Source: Topomyia yanbarensis (taxonomy: Eukaryota; Arthropoda; Insecta; Diptera; Culicidae). Taken from it: a DNA stretch of 64,000 bases. The stretch covers positions 206,582,397 to 206,646,396 of the forward strand of contig NC_080671.1 in the NCBI RefSeq assembly GCF_030247195.1, written 5' to 3'. The translations under genes and the position numbers were made by a program. Shown here in pieces: positions 1-8,989 of this stretch; within the stretch, counting starts at the first letter, position 1, and each line of letters starts with the position of its first letter. Under the pieces are notes generated by a model. That model did no database searches, was not told where the DNA came from, and saw nothing but the letters and a program-made list of their open reading frames with translations.

Positions 1-175
1 GCTGAACAGTGCAATAACTACAGAATCACGTTGTCAGATGCCTTACTGATAAAAAACATATAACCGAAATATGAAACACGAAAACCAATAGGCTCCTTAC
101 CCTACGCAGCCACAAAGCGCCGTAAACATGGATTAACAAGTTACAACGCACACGCATGCATAAAAATAAATATTT

Positions 176-430
176 CTCGAGTACTTTTTCAAATGGACGT
201 AAGTAACAATGAGAGATTCTCTTTGAGGTCTTTCTCTTCTGTTCATTACTCGGCCATTTCAACATTTACTACTCTACTCTTTGCATAATATTGTAGTAAA
301 AACCGTCGGCTTTCAATATGTACTGGCAAACTAGTACAAAGTGTTGTAATGACGTCGTAATAAACGAAAGAGAAAGTAAACAAAGAGAGGCTCTCAATGT
401 TACTTACGTCCATTTGAAAAAGTACTCGAG
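176..430. mobile_element. Miniature inverted-repeat element (255 bp)
   Basis: The ends are about 40-bp inverted repeats starting CTCGAGTACTTTTTCAAATG, with one mismatch seen. ATTT lies on both sides (172-175 and 431-434) as a likely 4-bp target duplication. The corresponding place in the right arm of the large inverted repeat (near 15045) lacks the insert, giving an empty site within this window. No ORF. Superfamily not assigned. Confidence 0.75.
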
Positions 431-569
431 ATTTTTTTTCAAACGCAACACTCTTAAGCAGCACACACCGTATTGTATTAAATCCAAACCACCCCGCCGA
501 CCCACTTTGCAAATCATTCTGTGACACCGTGCTGGTACCCGAAAAATCCGCACACGGCCACCGCTGCCG

Positions 570-865
570 AAAATGCATAGCGTCTACCGCTTATTGTAGT
601 GCCCAGACACTGCAGCCATGATCTTACCCGTTCAACATAAGAACAAAACTGATTCAAACGGGTACGCGTCACCTCTATTTATAAACTAACAGTATATGGT
701 TTAGTCACTTAGGTGCGAGTGTGTGCAAATGCCAACGTTACCGAAAATCGATAGCGCTTACCGCATCGCCCGGAGACGATGTTGCTCGTATGGGATAAGA
801 GCAACAACTGATTCAAACGGACATGCGTTGCTTCTATTTATGACTTTTCGTGTATCATTGAGCAA
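570..865 (+). repeat. Diverged tandem duplication
   Basis: Two related stretches follow each other, about 572-700 and 750-850. Each has a segment like CCGAAAATNNATAGCG, then GATTCAAACGG, then CTATTTAT. The right arm of the large inverted repeat lacks both, so this is either a gain here or a loss there. Noncoding. Confidence 0.45.
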
Positions 866-1490
866 CTAAGCTGCCCTCTCTTGACGGCTGTGTCTGAGAA
901 ATCTGCTTCACGAATGGTAATTTTCCCGTTTTTCATAAACTTTTTAATTTTACCAATTTCCAAAAGTCTACTTTTATTGGGGAGATATTAAATTATTACC
1001 AATATTTAAGTTAGGTGTTTCTGAATCGGTTGGTTTATGAATGATTAAAATCCATCTAATAATATCGGAGTTATAAGCGTGCAAACCTTACATAGTTTCG
1101 TTACATGGGAGATAGTTTAGATTTTAGAATGACACCTAGCCCCAGATAGTGGAGTAAGACATTTTGACGTAGGACTACGTCTTTGTTTTCGATATAGGGG
1201 TGCACGTTGCAAATTCTACAAAAATGGTATGTAACGAAAAGTTGTCCAATTTTAAACGCATATAATTCCGCCACCTCACGATAAATTTTCAATTTTTTTG
1301 CGCATATCGCCCCAAAATACTTCTAAGAATAGATTCCAATAGATAAATCTAAAGATTTTTGATATCATGGCACTAAACATTTAAATAATGAACAACCTAG
1401 TCAAAATATCGCGCATTTACACACAGAAGATAGCGCTTGCCTAATCCAGCACGACAGATTTGTGTACCTTGCGCGCTACGTTTCTATGAA

Positions 1491-1543
1491 TGACGTCATC
1501 ATAGACTATTTAAACGGACGGACTTGGCCAGACACGCTCAGTT
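1491..1543 (+). promoter_or_regulatory. RNA polymerase II core-promoter-like cluster
   Basis: A perfect CRE/ATF palindrome TGACGTCA (1491-1498) is followed by a TATA-like TATTTAAA (1507-1514) and an arthropod initiator TCAGTT with its A at 1540, about 32 bp after the TATA start. The spacing is textbook for an insect promoter. No clear protein follows, so it may be an LTR or transposon promoter, or chance. Confidence 0.4.
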
Positions 1544-2252
1544 GCCGGTTGAACGACTGGCTGAGCAGATCATTGCGCTGTGTTTTTACAGCCAGTGTAG
1601 TAGCTGAGTTAGAAGTCCATTACACTGGCTGTGGAGGTACGCCACCCTGTGCCGTCCAACAGGCGACCGCTCCAACTGCTTCCTAAATGCCGCTGTAATG
1701 TTGCCAGTAAATTTTTGGTTTACCTAGCACATGTATTTGCTATTTGCGCTTGAAATTAAGTAATGTAGTGGTAGTAATAAGCTTCCCATTTTTGTTTAAA
1801 CGCAAGGACAGGGCTAAACGCGGCGTTTCATGGAGCGCTGCCGTTCCTTTCAATCAGGAAAAGCCGCGAGGAATTTTAGTGAATGGCGCTAAAAGTGTCG
1901 TGGTAGTTGTCTCTTTCGCTCTACCCATCATCATCAGCGTTGACTCATTTTGCATTGTGCCCTTGGTTTCAATGTTTGGGGCGAATGTGTTTGTAGGTAG
2001 GGGAACTGGCGGTAAAATAAACACGTTAAGCAAAGTCATTATTTTCTAACTAATAAGTGAATGAGATATTACAATTACCTTATATGTTTCTTGTTAGACA
2101 TGTTTTGTACATATCTGGTAAAAATACTTCGTCATAAACACATTTTTTCAAACATGATTCTTAATTTCTAAACATGTCCAAAAATGAGACATGTTTATAG
2201 CGAGTGGGTAAAATGAATATGTGGCGGTGGTAAAATGAACTGCTTCTGGTGA

Positions 2253-2364
2253 CCTGCAAAATGTCCTGTATGTATGCAATGCGCAGCGTTGGAAAGCATT
2301 TTCCGATCAATGCTAATATCCCAGCAAATCATGAGCTTTGCATACACACAGGGCATTTCGCAGG
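2253..2364. repeat. Small imperfect inverted repeat
   Basis: A 27-bp arm at 2253-2279 pairs with 2338-2364 with about three mismatches, around a 58-bp centre. It could be a miniature element or a hairpin; no target duplication was noted. Confidence 0.45.
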
Positions 2365-2611
2365 CAAAAAAAATTGTCACGGAAGAATTAAATTTTCATG
2401 ACGTAATATTAACCATTTTACAATCCTGTGGCATCGAAACACATCTACAAACTTGGGGTTATCCATGGGTGTTTGAACTTTTAGGATCTGTTTGAGAGAA
2501 ACTAGAAAGCTTGGTCTATACATGAGATGTGATTATATTGTCCAAAATTTGATTTTTCTTCATCGGTCCGGGTGTTTTTTCCCACACACTAAGTACTAAA
2601 AAAATAAATAT

Positions 2612-3653
2612 TGTAACAAAAAATTGTATTTGCTGCTGTTTACCCAAATCAAAAGGCGAAATCCCACAAATATAAATATGTTATTGTAAGAGGGAAGAGA
2701 TAATGTGCAGACTCACCGGTAGTTGACGATCACATCTCGTGGGTCATCTTGGAACCAAGCAGATCACTGTGATGTCTCGTGGCTGGCAGTCGTTCTTCAC
2801 CATACGTGCGCCTGCATAACGAGGCCGGCTGATGGAGAGGTGGGACGGTCTTGACTGCGTCGATTCGTTCACCGTCGTCGCCGGTGCGTTCGATGATAGC
2901 GCCAACTAATTGTAACCTGCGAGGTTAATTCCCGTTCAATGCTGCTCGACCTAACACGTCTTTCGGCCTCGTCGAAAGTTCCGGAACTTCCGAATCTCGC
3001 TTTTCCGGGTCTCGGGAACACGAGCGCAGTTTTGTTGATGTCGCTGGCGATAAACAAAATTGTCTCCCGATCGCAGAGCGCACGGATAAAATGTCTCCGT
3101 TATTTTCACCACACCGATGACCACCGGGACGATTGCGACGAGACCCAAGCAAAAGGGGATGGAAAAACTAGCCTTTTGATCCGGCCGAAGCAAGAATAGG
3201 CACACGTGCGTGTTCGTTTCGGCCAACCTGATTTCACTTCCGTCCACCACGAAACTTGCCGGGCGAATCTCGCCTTTGTGGGAAAAAGGGTAACACTTTT
3301 GCAATAGCGGTCGCACCACGGCCCGACCTCGACCGTTCACTCACTCGTGGCGTTTTTTTTCCTTTTTGACGCCTCCCGTCGGGGAGAAATACCACCGCTC
3401 TCCGTCGACTTTTTTTTTCAGACTCCCTTTTTTTCGGCGGGAATCGCAGACCGCCACCGACCGTACTCGGTCAACTCTTTTTTCCGACTATCCATTTTTA
3501 TTTTGGCACCCGTTCTTCCGGGGATTTGTTTTCAAGCAAATTGTGCAGCGATCTTTTGTTTTCAAGCGGGCTGTCAAATGCCCACCTCTTGCAGTACACA
3601 CTAATCTCTTATTCCTCCCTTTTTACATTTAAATTACACATTTTACTGTAACA
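2612..3653 (-). repeat. 3' LTR of the intact gypsy element
   Basis: 1042 bp, near-identical to 11171-12213. On the minus strand it begins TGTTACAGTAAAATG and ends TTTTTTGTTACA. Short ORFs on both strands here recur unchanged in the other LTR and are not genes. Confidence 0.96.
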
Positions 3654-3715
3654 CAACATTGCCGTTACAGAAAAATTTCTCATGAATCGGCAATGGCTCG
3701 ATTCATGAGAAATTT
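3654..3715 (-). other. Stem-loop with possible pseudoknot beside the 3' LTR
   Basis: A perfect 17-bp stem (3673-3689 with 3699-3715) closes a 9-nt loop. In element orientation the loop carries CATTGC, complementary to GCAATG found between the stem and the LTR (near 3656-3661), which would allow an H-type pseudoknot. The polypurine tract expected at this place was not found. Role unknown. Confidence 0.6.
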
Positions 3716-4947
3716 ATGAGCCATACTCCTTTAAGGAGTCTCCCGGAGACTAATTAAATCGCTAATCGAATGCGATGCTCGATGTATCGACATTCTTCTA
3801 CATGCTCCAGCTAGCTAAGGAACAAACTAATCTCAAAAAACAAATCACAAAACTACATAATACCGCCAGCAAATCCTGGCTAAACATTGCGAATCCGCCA
3901 ACTAAAGTTTGGCTATAAGTCTCCGGGTAAGTCCTTGTCTCAAACTCGAAACCATCGTTTGCAACGGCAAAACATTCAATAAACTCTTAACCTATTATTA
4001 GGGCTAAATAGGTTAGAATTAACACTTAAGACTAATACTGAAACTAAGGACTTATAATGTGGTAGATTATTTGGTTTGTTAAGACTGACAGCTGCGTAGG
4101 AAAGGAGGTATTTAGTCTCCCAAATCGATATGAGTCCAGTGCTAGGGTTTTACCGCGCCCAGAATCGCGTTTCTTTTGGTTGATTTCACATCGACCCCCA
4201 CTACAACTGTCTGATGGATCCGAATTACGGATCGCGACTGTGCTGGATCTAACAGGCTGTCGACACCAATCCAGGATTACTTATCTTTCGTTTCACGTCT
4301 TCGTTCTGTGCTTGTAGCTGGTGTTGCTCATAGCTTACTTACTTATCCGAATCTATGTTCCGTCCGCGTCTGGATTCTTACTGTATCAGTTTCTCTCGCT
4401 CTGACAAACGGCTGGCCTTCTGAGGCTTGCGTGTCGTAGACTCTCGTGCTTCGATTTCTCCCGTATCGAGAACGGCAAACGCTGGAACGTTGTGTAAGCA
4501 GCTGGAGTTGGCAGGTTGTGAGGAGGGTTGGGTGCTTGGCTTCGTCCTACTTGAATCCCCCGCTCTGAGCGGTGTATGTCCGTTGGTGATTCCGCTTCGC
4601 CACGGTCTGCTGTGCTCAATTGTTGTCCTGGTATGCTCTGCTCCATCCACTGCATGGTTTTGCTTGCTCCGAATACGGCTCGTGCGCTTGCGCCAGTGAC
4701 TGAGGTCTATCTTGGTTTGATGTGTCACTATGAAGCAGCTTACCTATGAGATTGACTTTTGCTATGTCTGCGGAGTCCAGAGGGGTCCGCCTTCGTCGAC
4801 CTGCACCCCTGTGCAACGGCTCAAGGTTTTCCCGAGACTCGCTCCGAAAGTTCCGTCTCTAGTTTGCGGTTGCCTGCTTTCCTTCCTGTTGCGCTCGCGT
4901 GCTCGCTGGTCGATTTCTCTCGTTCCGAAAAGGCGCGCCTGTTTTAG
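3716..4947 (-). other. 3' noncoding region of the gypsy element
   Basis: Lies between the minisatellite and the 3' LTR. Short overlapping ORFs exist on both strands (for example minus 4378-4728), but none resembles an envelope or another known family and none has a recognisable motif. Treated as untranslated. Confidence 0.5.
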
Positions 4948-5525
4948 GCTTCTGCTTTCTTGACATGCGTTTTCTCTCGAATCGCTAACGGCTTGCCTGC
5001 TGAAGGCTTCTGCTTCTGATGTGCGTTTTCTCCCGGTTCGCTAACGGCTTGCCTGCTGAAGGCTTCTGCTTCTCGAAACACGTTTTCTCCCGAATCGCTA
5101 ACGGCTTGCCTGCTGAAGGCTTTTGCTTCTCGACGTGCGTTTTCTCCCGATACGCTAACGGCTTGCCTGCTGAAGGCTTTTGCTTCTCGACGTGCGTTTT
5201 CTCCCGATTCGCTAACGGCTTGCCTGCTGAAGGCTTCTGCTTCTCGAAACACGTTTTCTCCCGAATCGCTAACGGCTTGCCTGCTGAAGGCTTTTGCTTC
5301 TCGACGTGCGTTTTCTCCCGATTCGCTAACGGCTTGCCTGCTGAAGGCTTTTGATTCTCGACGTGCGTTTTCTTCCGATACGCTAACGGCTTGCCTGCTG
5401 AAGGCTTTTGCTTCTCGACGTGCGTTTTCTCCCGATTCACTAACGGCTTGCCTGCTGTAGGCTTTTGATTCTCGACGAGCGTTTTCTCCCGATACGCTAA
5501 CGGCTTGCCTGCTGAAGGCTTCTGT
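4948..5525 (-). repeat. 57-bp minisatellite, about ten copies
   Basis: Copies start at 4985, 5041, 5098, 5155, 5212, 5269, 5326, 5383, 5440 and 5497, so the period is 57 bp (one copy is 56). Because 57 is divisible by three, reading frames persist: the minus strand stays open from 5558 to 4944 with a 19-residue repeat, and other frames stay open too. Variant units (GAAACACG versus GACGTGCG) recur three units apart at 5078 and 5249, suggesting block duplication. A protein from the repeat is possible but unsupported. Confidence 0.9.
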
Positions 5526-5788
5526 CCTCGTTGATGGAAGTCCTGTCCCGTCCCTCACGTCACGAAAGCTCCTTGCTGCGACTGCGAGTTGTCATGGGCC
5601 TTCCTAGACAGCTCTTCGAATCCAAACGACGCTGGCTGGTGTGCCATGATGGGGAGGTAGTTTGAAAAGTTATTGCTCGCCACACCATGACAGGGCACGA
5701 TTTGTCCCGATCGGCTAACGGTATTTTGGGAGCATGATGCTCGTGGTTAGCAGGTTGGAGCCTACCGACATAGCTGAGTAAATTTTCT

Positions 5789-8700
5789 CTAATCCGCCTT
5801 AATGTCCTTTGCGTGAAACCTGCCTCTCTTTCCCGTGGCTACGTCTTCTAGAGTGTACAGGTTGACGCCCAGGACGTCTTTGACTATCGCTGGAACGAAC
5901 TTGGGATCAAGTTTGCGGTTCACGTGGTTTGCTTTCGACGACTGACCGAAGGTTCTACGCCATACCAAATCTCCCGGTTTGAATGCTACTGTTCGTGTTC
6001 GAAGATTGTATCTCTGCTTCGCCTTTTCGTGATTGTTCCTGATGCGTTGCAGTACGAATTCCTGTACCCGCCGAACCGTTGACAGTCGCATATCCTGTGC
6101 TACCTTGGGGTCGTCTGGGGTGTTGAGACTTTGTTGCACGTAGAGATCTGTGTGAAGTATTAGGTCCCTTCCAAAGTTGGCGAAATGCGGACTTACTCCG
6201 GTCGCATCATGTTTCGCACCGTTGATGGCCGCCGTGATTGCTGGAAGCTGTGAATCCCACTCTCGATGATCTCCTTCTAGCAATGCTCGAATGCAGGTGA
6301 TTAGTACTCTGTTGACCCGCTCTGCATTGTTTACCATTGGGCAGTAGTAAGCCGTCTTCATATGCACGATGTTGTGCCGAGCTAGCAATGACTTGAACAC
6401 CGTCGACTCGAACTGTTTTCCATTGTCCGATAAAACTATTCTGGGACGTGAAAACTTCAAGAAGACTTCCTGCTCCAGAAACTGAACCATCTTTGAAGCG
6501 TCCGCGTTTTTCATTGGATGTACGACGACGTATTTCGTGATCCAATCTACGACTACTAGCATGACTGTGTTTCCCTGCTTCGAGCGTGTGAACGGACCAA
6601 CGAAGTCCATTGATATTAACTCCCAGGGCATTTTGGCTGGCTTCAAGTTTCCCATCTGTGGCATCATCCTTGTGTTAGGTGCTTTACTTGCCTTGCAGGT
6701 TTGACAGCTCTTGACGTAGTTGCTTACCTCCTCCCGCATCTTCGGCCAGTGAAAATGGGCTTGAAGTTTCTGAAGAGTTCTGTGGAAACCCAAGTGTGCT
6801 GCTGTAGGTGAGTCATGGAACTTGCCTATTAACCCGCGTCGCTCTTCGAATGGTACCACCTTTTTCCACAAGTGGATCGCATTTCCATCTACGTCCTTGC
6901 TTAAACAGTTCTTGTACAGCTCGTCGTTCGCTAACCTGAAGTCCGGGAAACGATCGCCTTCCTTCTGTGCTTTATCCTTTAGCTGCATGTACCACGAATC
7001 AGTGGAGTTCGCACTGTCGAAGGACACCGATGCCACTATCCGTGATAGTGCGTCCGGCACTACGTTGATGCTTCCCTTCCGGTACTTGATCTCAAAGTCG
7101 AATGCGTTTAAACGTAACAACCACCGGCTCATGAGGGCTGTCGGATTCTTCATCGATCGCAGGTAGCTGAGTGCGGCATGGTCGCAAAAAACTGTAAACT
7201 TCACTCCTTCTATGTACCCTCGGAACTTCTCGATGGCGCGGATGACCGCCAGACATTCCCGTTCCGTTACCGAATACTTCCGTTCCGAAGACGATAGCTT
7301 CTGTGAAAAGTAGCAAATCGGGTGTTCTTCTCCGTCGGTCTCCTGCGTCAGTACGGCTCCAATCGCGACATCGCTGGCATCGCAGGCAATAGCGAATGGC
7401 ATTGTATAGTCCGGCATTGCCAACACCGGGGCTGATACCAACGCTGCTTTGAGCTTTAGGAATGCTTCGTCTGCTTGCGTATTCCATCGAAACTTATTCC
7501 TTGTCTTCGTCAGTTCCGTTATTGGTACTGCCACTCGAGAGAAATCTGCTATAAAACGTCGGTACCAATTGCACATGCCGAGAAACCGTTGCACCTCCTT
7601 TCGATTCGTTGGAGCTGGGAATTTCACGATGCTCTCGATCTTTTCTTCATCGACTTTCCATCCGCTCTCATTCAAAATGTACCCCAGATATCTGATTTCT
7701 CGACGACAGAACTTGGATTTCTCTGGCGATATCGTCAAGTTTGCTCTTCGTAGACGCCTCGCTACTTCTTCCAACAGCTTGATGTGTTCGTCGAACGTTT
7801 TGGAGCAGATTACGATGTCGTCCAGGTAGTGAAATACGTATGGTTCCATGTCTGCGAACAAGTGTGTCATTAGTCGCGCGAGGGCTTGACTCGCTGTACA
7901 AAGTCCGAAGGGAACTACCTTGAACTGGAAGTGTCCTCGTGATGGAACCGTAAATGCTGTCAACGGTCTAGATGCCTCCTGCAACGGTAACTGCCAAAAC
8001 GCATCCTTGAGATCGATTGACGAAATGTACTCGCAGCCGCCGAGATTGTTGATGATCGACGAGATTTGCGGAATAGGGTACCCTTCGTTAACCATCACCG
8101 AGTTTAAGTGGCGGGCGTCCAGACAGACCCGGTACTTCCCAGTTTTCTTCTTAACCGCTACCAGTGGGTTGTTCCACGGAGAAAATAGCGCTTCTTCTAT
8201 CACATCCAGAGCGAGCATCCTGTCGATCTCGCGGTTCACTTCTTCTAGCACATACGGAGACATTGGATAGTGTCGCTGCTTGCGTGGTGGTGCGTCTCCG
8301 ACGTCTATTCGGTGCTCATATAATGTTGTCCTGCCCAGCCTTCCTTCCGCTGTTGGGAACTTCGCAAGCGTTTCCTTAAGCTGTCTGTGTTGTGCTGCGC
8401 TCAGGACTTTCATTGGCTCATCCTCGTTCAGCTCCGTCTCCTCCAGCTCTGTTTCCACACTGCAGCATGTTGCTTTGACTCCGAACTTGTCCCAAAAGTT
8501 CATGCCCAGGATCAGGCAATCCGGAATTGTCGGAATCAACAGCAATGGGATGGTCTCGTTCCGGTTGTTAAAAACTATCGGCACTCGAACGAAGTGTGAA
8601 ATTTTATGTTGCGTGCCGTCCGCTGTTTTGATGCCTCCAATCACGTTTCCTTTGCGCAGACTTAGCTGTTCGACGATCTTTACATTGTTGCCACCTAGCA

Positions 8701-8989
8701 GTGAGCAGTTCGCCCCGCTATCCAGCAGCGCTGTCATTTCTTTGCCCAGTATACTAATGATTGCATGTGGGCGATTGTCTAGTCCGGGATTAATGATAAT
8801 TGTATTTAGTAATCCTAGTTCGGTGGTATCGGAGGGGTTTTCTATTGATTGCGGAGATTCCTTACCCTCTATTGCAGATTCCCCGCGGTGGCGTTTCCCG
8901 CATCTGTCCGACACGTGATGCAGCTGCGTAGAGAGTATCCCTTTCGTCCACAACGATAGCAGAAAAGAATTGCCTGTGGCTTTGCACAA
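5789..8989 (-). CDS. pol: Gypsy Pol: protease, reverse transcriptase, RNase H, integrase
   Basis: An open frame of 1066 codons. True translation most likely enters by -1 frameshifting from gag at 8893-8899 (about residue 31), so the upstream ATG need not be used. Protease has LDSGA at about 89-93. RT spans about 240-420, with YRVCLDAR, IDLKDAFWQL and the catalytic YLDD at 388-391. RNase H has CDASD at 536-540. Integrase has a zinc region HX6H (725, 732) with CX2C (762-765), then catalytic Asp in MDFVGP (795), Asp in SDNG (855) and Glu near 890. The C-terminal part after RNase H and integrase is ungapped, and no chromodomain was recognised. The polyprotein copies the element RNA into DNA and inserts it. 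All key residues are present. Confidence 0.95.
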   Translation of the reverse strand: MCKATGNSFLLSLWTKGILSTQLHHVSDRCGKRHRGESAIEGKESPQSIENPSDTTELGLLNTIIINPGLDNRPHAIISILGKEMTALLDSGANCSLLGGNNVKIVEQLSLRKGNVIGGIKTADGTQHKISHFVRVPIVFNNRNETIPLLLIPTIPDCLILGMNFWDKFGVKATCCSVETELEETELNEDEPMKVLSAAQHRQLKETLAKFPTAEGRLGRTTLYEHRIDVGDAPPRKQRHYPMSPYVLEEVNREIDRMLALDVIEEALFSPWNNPLVAVKKKTGKYRVCLDARHLNSVMVNEGYPIPQISSIINNLGGCEYISSIDLKDAFWQLPLQEASRPLTAFTVPSRGHFQFKVVPFGLCTASQALARLMTHLFADMEPYVFHYLDDIVICSKTFDEHIKLLEEVARRLRRANLTISPEKSKFCRREIRYLGYILNESGWKVDEEKIESIVKFPAPTNRKEVQRFLGMCNWYRRFIADFSRVAVPITELTKTRNKFRWNTQADEAFLKLKAALVSAPVLAMPDYTMPFAIACDASDVAIGAVLTQETDGEEHPICYFSQKLSSSERKYSVTERECLAVIRAIEKFRGYIEGVKFTVFCDHAALSYLRSMKNPTALMSRWLLRLNAFDFEIKYRKGSINVVPDALSRIVASVSFDSANSTDSWYMQLKDKAQKEGDRFPDFRLANDELYKNCLSKDVDGNAIHLWKKVVPFEERRGLIGKFHDSPTAAHLGFHRTLQKLQAHFHWPKMREEVSNYVKSCQTCKASKAPNTRMMPQMGNLKPAKMPWELISMDFVGPFTRSKQGNTVMLVVVDWITKYVVVHPMKNADASKMVQFLEQEVFLKFSRPRIVLSDNGKQFESTVFKSLLARHNIVHMKTAYYCPMVNNAERVNRVLITCIRALLEGDHREWDSQLPAITAAINGAKHDATGVSPHFANFGRDLILHTDLYVQQSLNTPDDPKVAQDMRLSTVRRVQEFVLQRIRNNHEKAKQRYNLRTRTVAFKPGDLVWRRTFGQSSKANHVNRKLDPKFVPAIVKDVLGVNLYTLEDVATGKRGRFHAKDIKAD

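Larger units (their letters stand above)
1..1165. repeat. Left arm of a large inverted repeat
   Basis: Read in reverse complement, this segment matches 13213-15219 in blocks. Positions 1-170 pair with about 15050-15219, 430-570 with about 14930-15050, 865-1105 with about 14668-14885, and 1105-1165 with 13213-13276. The arm carries a 255-bp insertion (176-430) and an extra stretch (about 570-865) that the right arm lacks. No coding potential was recognised. The outer end is cut by the window edge, so I cannot tell whether this is a terminal repeat of one element or two opposed copies of a family. Confidence 0.8.
1166..2611. other. Noncoding segment between inverted arm and gypsy element
   Basis: No protein family was recognised on either strand. 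It holds a core-promoter-like stretch at 1491-1543 and a small imperfect hairpin at 2253-2364. It ends with ATAT at 2608-2611, the target duplication of the gypsy insertion. The sequence resumes at 12218. Confidence 0.5.

Noticed and set aside
2869..3340. Several 60-130 codon ORFs in the LTR, repeated at 11428-11899
   Set aside because: They lie in the LTRs on both strands, overlap each other and have no motifs. They are identical only because the LTRs are.
4985..5558. 204-codon repeat protein as a real gene
   Set aside because: The open frame follows from a 57-bp unit divisible by three; several other frames are open too, and no start context or domain supports translation. Kept as a finding only.
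3654..5788. Envelope gene of the gypsy element
   Set aside because: No long ORF, signal peptide or membrane segment was found between pol and the 3' LTR.
7092..8918. Plus-strand ORFs up to 212 codons opposite pol
   Set aside because: Shadows of the strongly supported pol frame, without family motifs.
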